A stretch of 64,000 bases of DNA from Methanocaldococcus lauensis (lineage in GTDB: Archaea; AGJL01; Methanococci; Methanococcales; Methanocaldococcaceae): positions 744,001 to 808,000 of the forward strand of contig LR792634.1 in NCBI GenBank assembly GCA_902827205.1. Direction: 5' to 3'. Positions 58,534 through 64,000 of this stretch are shown piece after piece; position 1 is the first letter of the stretch; each line of letters starts with the position of its first letter. The translations under genes and the position numbers were made by a program. Below the pieces are notes generated by a model. That model searched no databases, was not told where the DNA came from, and saw only the letters and a program-made list of their open reading frames with translations.

Positions 58534-60213
58534 GTGGTATTCGATTTATTACCAAGAATTGGGCTTAAGCCCAAAGATTATTTATTAAAAATTTTACTGC
58601 CCGCTATCATTATTTCCATAGTTTTAACTATAATTGGAATTGTATTTTTTAAAGGTATTATCTTATATTTATATTTACTTTTACCAATTATAATACTTTC
58701 AAGTGCAATTATATATCCTTACATTGTTTTAGATTCTCAAAAAAATAAAATAAATGAAAGATTACATATTTTCATAACAAAATTTGGTACTTTATCTATA
58801 ACAGACTTGAATAGAAAAGATTTATTAAAAATACTTTCAGAAGAGACAGAAGAACTTGGAGAATTAGCAAAAGAATCTAATAAACTGTATGTATTAACTG
58901 ACAAGTGGGGAAGATCATTAGCAGAAGCTTGTAGATTTTTATCTCAGAGAACTCCAAGTAGTGAATTTGCAGATTTCTTAGATAGATTAGCGTATGCTTT
59001 AGATAGTGGTGAAGAGCTTAAAGAATTTTTAATAAAGGAGCAAGATATAGTTATGGATGATTATGCAGCATTCTATAAAAGATGGTTATATTCTCTTGAT
59101 ATGTATAAAGAACTCTATGTTAGTGCAATGACATCTGTAGCGTTTTTTTTAGCTTTCTCCATATTAGTTCCATTCTTGCTACCTTATGATTTTGTTTTTA
59201 TGGCAACTATTTCCTTATTTACATTTTTTGGAATTGAGTTACTTATTCTTATTATCATAAAAAACAGCATAATATTTGATAGATTATGGCACACTGGAGA
59301 AAAACCTACAGATACTGATAAAAAGCTTAAAAAATGGTTAATTATATCTATAATTCTCACTATAATTTTGTTATCATTTTTAATATGGACTAAATTTATA
59401 ATTGGGCTATCACCATTTTGTAGAATACCCTATATGATATTAATAGCTTTAGGATTTACACCATTAGCCATAGTAGGAATTATTACATCAAAAGAAGAAA
59501 ACAAAGTTAAAAGAAAGGAATTTGTATTTCCAGATTTTTTAAGGTCTTTAGGAGATTCAGTAAGTGCCAAAGGAGGAGGAATGGTAGAATCCTTAGAGTA
59601 TTTATCAAATCACGATTTTGGACCTCTTACAGAAAACATTAAAAGACTATATAAAAGATTAGCTTTAAATATAGACTCTAATAAATCTTGGAGATTTTTT
59701 GGCTATGAATCTTGTAGCTACTTAATACAACTATTTTCAGATATATTTTCAAGGTGTATATACTTTGGAGGAGATCCAAAAATAGCAGCCAATATAATAA
59801 GTAACAATTTTAGAAAGATTGTTCAGTTGAGAAAATCTAAGTATCAAACAGTTCAACAATTTATTGGAATAATTTATGGTCTTGGTGGTGGTTTAGCTTT
59901 AGCATTATTTGCCTCATTAGGTGTAGCTAAGATGATTAATGAAATATACTCTTCATTAAGCATACCAGAAACGGTCGTCCAAATTTTACATGTAATTCCT
60001 ATCCAAAGTTCAGGGCTCCTTGAATATATAATATTTGGGTCACTCATAGTTTATTCTGCAATTTCAGGAATTTTGATCAAAATATTAGATGGTGGTCATA
60101 AGTATGCAGCATTGTTACACTTCGTTATTATTCTATGGATATGTGCTATAGTTGCATATGTAACAAAACTGTTAGTTTCACAGGTATTAGGAGCTTCCGT
60201 TCCGATTTACTAA
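58534..60213 (+). CDS. flaJ: FlaJ archaellum membrane platform protein
   Basis: About 559 residues, several membrane helices in two groups (about residues 20-70 and 200-260, 280-320, 470-550), with two cytoplasmic lobes homologous to TadC/PilC. It forms the membrane base for FlaI. Start is the GTG at 58534 with GAGGTGG 5 nt before. Three codons earlier is another GTG, which would lie within that site. Convergent with flaK, 13 nt apart. Confidence 0.93.
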   Translation: MVFDLLPRIGLKPKDYLLKILLPAIIISIVLTIIGIVFFKGIILYLYLLLPIIILSSAIIYPYIVLDSQKNKINERLHIFITKFGTLSITDLNRKDLLKILSEETEELGELAKESNKLYVLTDKWGRSLAEACRFLSQRTPSSEFADFLDRLAYALDSGEELKEFLIKEQDIVMDDYAAFYKRWLYSLDMYKELYVSAMTSVAFFLAFSILVPFLLPYDFVFMATISLFTFFGIELLILIIIKNSIIFDRLWHTGEKPTDTDKKLKKWLIISIILTIILLSFLIWTKFIIGLSPFCRIPYMILIALGFTPLAIVGIITSKEENKVKRKEFVFPDFLRSLGDSVSAKGGGMVESLEYLSNHDFGPLTENIKRLYKRLALNIDSNKSWRFFGYESCSYLIQLFSDIFSRCIYFGGDPKIAANIISNNFRKIVQLRKSKYQTVQQFIGIIYGLGGGLALALFASLGVAKMINEIYSSLSIPETVVQILHVIPIQSSGLLEYIIFGSLIVYSAISGILIKILDGGHKYAALLHFVIILWICAIVAYVTKLLVSQVLGASVPIY

Positions 60214-60226
60214 AAATAAATAATTT

Positions 60227-60934
60227 TTATAAATTTAAAATAGAAAGGAAAATTTCTATAATTTTATCTCCTATTATTGGTGTTAGTAGATATGATAAAA
60301 AAATAGGTACAACAAATGGGATAGATGGAGTTACCCAAACTTCCTCATTTTTATCATATTTTGAAATATCATAACTCTCTTCTACGCTTGGTAATAATTT
60401 TAAATTTTCTTGATTACCCAGAACTATCCTTTCTTTTTTTATAGCATCAGAAACCTTCATTTTTTCTCCAATAAACATACATATAATTTCTTTTTTTGTT
60501 CTTGGTTTATAACCTCTAATTATATTTTTTATAAATATAACAATTGGAATAATTATAGATAAAAATAACGCATTAATAAATACCATTATTGGAAATGAAG
60601 GAATATAAGGATTGTAATTTAAAAGTAAACCTAATGAAGAATATATTGGCATATAATACTTAGGTATTAACGCTCCAATACCCATAAACAATTTTCCATC
60701 ACCTCCTCCTGCTCCTAATAAGAACATAAAATAACCTAAAAAGAAACAAACTAAAAATCCAATAGCTGATTGACAAATAAACAGTAGATTATGTACTATT
60801 ATTGTTAAATAAATACTATATAAGAACCCAAAAATAGCCATTATTATCCAGATATAATCACTAATTTCTCTACTTTTTATATCCTGAATTGAGGCGATTA
60901 ACAATCCAACAACTCCTACAATATAATTTAGCAT
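60227..60934 (-). CDS. flaK: Prearchaellin peptidase FlaK
   Basis: 235 residues, a membrane aspartyl protease of the type IV prepilin family. Catalytic Asp18 (SIQDIKSREISD) and Asp79 (GGGDG, GxGD motif) are both at the positions known in Methanococcus FlaK. It removes the 12-residue leaders of the four archaellins. Predicted six membrane helices, with a soluble C-terminal part (about 150-195). It is transcribed opposite to the fla operon, from a promoter in the 190-nt gap before the next gene. Confidence 0.93.
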   Translation of the reverse strand: MLNYIVGVVGLLIASIQDIKSREISDYIWIIMAIFGFLYSIYLTIIVHNLLFICQSAIGFLVCFFLGYFMFLLGAGGGDGKLFMGIGALIPKYYMPIYSSLGLLLNYNPYIPSFPIMVFINALFLSIIIPIVIFIKNIIRGYKPRTKKEIICMFIGEKMKVSDAIKKERIVLGNQENLKLLPSVEESYDISKYDKNEEVWVTPSIPFVVPIFLSYLLTPIIGDKIIEIFLSILNL

Positions 60935-61124
60935 TATACCCCTCTAATAAATTTTTATTTATTGTCTTATTGTTATAATATAATTTTTATTTGTAGTATT
61001 ATAATTTCGATAATTGTAGAAATTAATTTAGGATAACTAATTTATATAATTTACATTAATAAAGATTATATAACAAAATTGTAATAAATTACTTTAATTA
61101 TAATTAAAATCTTAGGGGATTAGT

Positions 61125-63689
61125 ATGAAAAAGATTATATTAATATTTTTGTTACTATTAATATTACCTACAATATTTGCAGATGTTAAAGTTTATAAAA
61201 TATGGTCTCTCTACGATACTCCAAATTCTCCTATAATTCATATAGACATTAGTGAACAGGTTATATATTTAGGAATCGTAAATAGAGATGATTATGCCCA
61301 TAATGTAATAGTCGAAGCAGATTGTAATGGACATATATGGAAATCTGGATTGATTACTTTACCCCCTAATAGTCATATAGAAAAAATCGTAGAAGTTAGA
61401 GTTCCTGTATATGATGATAAAGAACACAATGTCAATATAAAGTTAATTGAAAATGGAAAAACTATCTCTTCTACGACAGTCAGAGTTAAATCTTATTTTC
61501 CAGTAGATGTTAAGAATGTAACTTGCGAGGATTCTTATAAAGAAGATAATTCTGAAGTTTGTTATAGTAATTGGTTTAATGTAATTTTAAAAAGCAATCC
61601 TATTGCTCAAAGTGATTACATTGCCAAAGTCTGGATAAATTTAAAAGATGGAAATAAAATACTTTACGATGGAATAAATGACACTAAAGCTGTATATATC
61701 CCATATAGAAAAGAAGTAAAAACTTCCTTTAAAGTACCTAAAATAGTTCTTAATAAAGATAAATTTACTATTGAAACTAATGTAGAAATTATGAATGTTA
61801 CTCACACTATAGATGGAATTGAAGAACTATCTGAAAAAAGGAGTAATAATGTAATATTTTATGAATATAAAACTAATGTAAAATACTTTAATTTACCAAT
61901 TATTATAAAAAATGTAGAACTTTACAGAAAGATTGATGAAAACACTTCAAATATCGTTAAGGAGTTTTACGATTCTGCAGGTATTTTAGATGATGAAATA
62001 TACAAAATATTATCAGATAAATATTTACAACAAAAAAATAATGATGTAATTCCAAGGTATTATATTGAAGGTGATCCAATACTATCTATTTTAAAAATTA
62101 CTGTAGAAAACAAATATAATAAAGATATTTTAGCAAGATTGTTCATAAATTATGGCAATAAAATTGTAAAAAATATAAAGCTTAATAAAACCAAAGATAA
62201 TATTCTATATATTCCAATATATACAACTAAAGGGACAAAAAATATAGAAGTAAAGATATATCCTATAGATGCTGATAAACTTATTTTTGAGAAAAATTAT
62301 TCTGTTAATATAAATCCAATACCTGTAGCTCCTGTAATTATTGAAAACGTTATTTTACCTAAAGATGACAATATAAATACTGATACAAATATTGGAGGAG
62401 ACGTTTTAGTAGGAAAAAAATACAATATAACAATAATACTAAAAAATATCTATAATAAAACATTATATGGTAAAATTACTATAGATGATAATTTTCCTAA
62501 AGGTGTAGCAAATTATACTAAAACAATAAACTTTAGCATATATCCTCATACAACTAAAAAAATAAATGTTCCAATAATATTTTATAGGGAAATTAATGGG
62601 GATTTAAAGATTACTGTTTCTGTTGATGGGGGATCTAAGGATTCCACATCTTTGGCACACTTTTGTGCAGTGCTACCAATAGATGTAATTAGAGTATATT
62701 ATAACAACACTTTACTATTGGGAAAAATAAATACAATAAACAAAAATGGAGGAATTTACATAAATAAACCTATTGCAGGCTTTAACAACACATGTGTAGT
62801 TGAACTTAGAAATAAATTAAATAAAGATATTGTATGCGATGTTTGGGTAGAAGTTATTGATGAAAATGGAACTATTAAAGCAAAAAGTAATTGCAAAACA
62901 GTTACTTTAAAAAAATTATCTACTACTGAAATATCATTTCCAATATTTTTTGATGAGGGATTTGAAGGATATACTATAGCGCATATTATTCCAAAATCCT
63001 TAGAAAATGTTGATATTACATATACTGAAGGTTATGGAATACATCCTGTTCTAATATCAAACTACTATGAAATTGGGAGATATTCAGCTATTGATCTCTT
63101 AGGTAATAAAGTAGCAACAGGGACACATGTAGTTACAGAAGTTATTTCTCCAGTGAATATTGAAAATATATCGTATAATGATAGTATATTGATTGCAAAA
63201 ATTAGAAATGACAAGTTTCCAGTAAATTTAACAATACAGTATTGGGCAGTTATTGAAAATAATTCAAAAATATATTATAAAAGTCCAACCTATCAGGAAG
63301 AAATCTATCCAAAATCTGAAAAGAGTTTGAAAATACCTATAGATACTAAAACTCTAAAATTTGGAAGATACAATGTAACATTATACATAAAAATTGATGA
63401 CTTTGCATTATACAATAATAAAAAAGTTCCAATAATTTTACAAAAATCAGTATCTCTTACAAATAATAAAAATATACTTAACGGACATCATAATAACCTT
63501 ACAGAACAATATAATATCACATCTAAAAATAAATCAGATATTATAAATACAAAAGGAAATTCTACCGAAATTTCAAGAAAAAATGCTATAAATAGGACTA
63601 AAAAAACCTCAGAACATAAAAACATATTAAGTAACTTTTCTGAGTTTTTAGAGGGAATAGTTTCTACAATTATTGGAATTTTTAGATAA
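61125..63689 (+). CDS. Large secreted beta-sandwich protein next to the archaellum locus
   Basis: 854 residues. Signal peptide 1-19 (KKIILIFLLLLILPTIFA/D). The body is a string of CARDB/Ig-like beta-sandwich domains (IYLGIVNRDDYAHNVIVEADC, ILKITVENKYNKDILARLF, NITIILKNIYNKTLYGKI, VVELRNKLNKDIVCDVW), with many NxS/T sequons. A hydrophobic C-terminal segment (FSEFLEGIVSTIIGIF) is short, so anchoring is uncertain. Separate promoter from flaK. It may be a surface protein, perhaps a filament or S-layer partner. Function unknown. M. jannaschii seems to have a similar gene at this place. Confidence 0.72.
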   Translation: MKKIILIFLLLLILPTIFADVKVYKIWSLYDTPNSPIIHIDISEQVIYLGIVNRDDYAHNVIVEADCNGHIWKSGLITLPPNSHIEKIVEVRVPVYDDKEHNVNIKLIENGKTISSTTVRVKSYFPVDVKNVTCEDSYKEDNSEVCYSNWFNVILKSNPIAQSDYIAKVWINLKDGNKILYDGINDTKAVYIPYRKEVKTSFKVPKIVLNKDKFTIETNVEIMNVTHTIDGIEELSEKRSNNVIFYEYKTNVKYFNLPIIIKNVELYRKIDENTSNIVKEFYDSAGILDDEIYKILSDKYLQQKNNDVIPRYYIEGDPILSILKITVENKYNKDILARLFINYGNKIVKNIKLNKTKDNILYIPIYTTKGTKNIEVKIYPIDADKLIFEKNYSVNINPIPVAPVIIENVILPKDDNINTDTNIGGDVLVGKKYNITIILKNIYNKTLYGKITIDDNFPKGVANYTKTINFSIYPHTTKKINVPIIFYREINGDLKITVSVDGGSKDSTSLAHFCAVLPIDVIRVYYNNTLLLGKINTINKNGGIYINKPIAGFNNTCVVELRNKLNKDIVCDVWVEVIDENGTIKAKSNCKTVTLKKLSTTEISFPIFFDEGFEGYTIAHIIPKSLENVDITYTEGYGIHPVLISNYYEIGRYSAIDLLGNKVATGTHVVTEVISPVNIENISYNDSILIAKIRNDKFPVNLTIQYWAVIENNSKIYYKSPTYQEEIYPKSEKSLKIPIDTKTLKFGRYNVTLYIKIDDFALYNNKKVPIILQKSVSLTNNKNILNGHHNNLTEQYNITSKNKSDIINTKGNSTEISRKNAINRTKKTSEHKNILSNFSEFLEGIVSTIIGIFR

Positions 63690-63745
63690 TTAATAAAATA
63701 AAAAATAATTAAATAAAAATTAATTTTGTGGGGAGGGGTAATATT

Positions 63746-64000
63746 ATGTGCTTAGTATTTATCGATCCAATGATCATTAGATCACTTAATAAAAGTAAAT
63801 TAAGAAAAAAAATATTATATCTTCTATATAAAATATATCCTAATGGCATTTACTTATCAGAAATTTCAAGAAGAGTAAGATCTGACCCCAGTAATGTTCT
63901 TGGATGTTTAAAAGGTTTAAATGGAAGGTATAATGGTAATTTTTCCCTAATTGAATTAGGATTGGTAGAATGCATTGAAGTGGGGGGAATGAAATTATAT
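63746..64000 (+). CDS. Winged-helix regulator, possible archaellum activator EarA (3' end outside window)
   Basis: The first 85 codons are open to the window edge. Start ATG 63746 after GGGGAGGGG. The sequence [42 protein letters not shown] is a winged-helix DNA-binding domain, and [12 protein letters not shown] is the wing. Its place beside the fla genes and the TACATA-like boxes upstream of flaB1 fit EarA, the reported activator of the fla operon in Methanococcus. The match is from memory, so the name is provisional. Confidence 0.6.
   Translation, partial: MCLVFIDPMIIRSLNKSKLRKKILYLLYKIYPNGIYLSEISRRVRSDPSNVLGCLKGLNGRYNGNFSLIELGLVECIEVGGMKLY

Overview
The window is AT-rich archaeal DNA from a hyperthermophilic, hydrogenotrophic methanogen of the Methanocaldococcaceae, close to Methanocaldococcus jannaschii. 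Evidence for this is a methanogenesis marker 7 protein, thiol:fumarate reductase TfrB, an HcgA-like FeGP-cofactor enzyme, CofC for F420 synthesis, a split archaeal SelU, a family-B DNA polymerase with two inteins, and a complete euryarchaeal fla (archaellum) operon. Correspondences to named M. jannaschii genes are from memory and were not searched. Most genes have a GGTGA-type Shine-Dalgarno sequence 4-7 nt before the start. I used that rule to trim several over-long open frames.

Layout. 1-5.7 kb: a methanogenesis-marker pair (+), then tfrB, a Na+/Ca2+ exchanger, a U32 peptidase-like protein and a CooC-like ATPase (-). 5.7-6.1 kb: a non-coding, unusually GC-rich block of hairpins whose relative recurs at 10.8 kb. 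6-13 kb: argF, a small methyltransferase, a DHH nuclease, secD, a SemiSWEET transporter, IMPase/FBPase and pyruvate kinase. 13-16 kb: an ABC transporter of the MacB/LolD type divergent from a secreted protein, with a 22-bp direct repeat in the shared promoter. 16-19 kb: a three-repeat protein of unknown role and the overlapping hcgA-like/thi4 pair. 19-22 kb: a translation and ribosome-biogenesis cluster (LX, Pcc1, Brix, RpoP, L37Ae, SBDS). 22-26 kb: pth2, the two halves of SelU in reversed order, and the RqcH/NFACT gene. 26-27 kb: a broken MscS channel gene. 27-36.6 kb: a HEAT-like protein with a Toprim protein, 2-phosphoglycerate kinase, ornithine cyclodeaminase, an aminotransferase, a tRNA thiolase, TrmJ and Nob1. 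36.7-45.6 kb: trm5b, rfcL, a decayed AAA ATPase gene, and polB with two inteins. 45.7-50 kb: moeA, cofC, a metallo-beta-lactamase, a UPF0148 protein and a radical SAM enzyme. 50-64 kb: the archaellum locus, with four archaellins, flaC to flaJ, flaK, a large secreted protein and the start of a winged-helix gene that may encode the operon activator EarA.

No tRNA, rRNA, CRISPR array or complete insertion sequence was seen. The points most worth a second look are: (1) flaC is split between two frames at an exact A AAA AAC slippery heptamer, so either it uses -1 frameshifting or it has lost one A; (2) flaD carries a strong internal ribosome-binding site that would yield a FlaE-sized protein; (3) a family of GGTAT..AATAGG/CCTAT hairpins has broken and duplicated the 3' end of a SemiSWEET gene; (4) one polymerase intein has a homing endonuclease that has lost its catalytic acids while the other looks intact; (5) hcgA-like and sulfide-type thi4 genes are translationally coupled.
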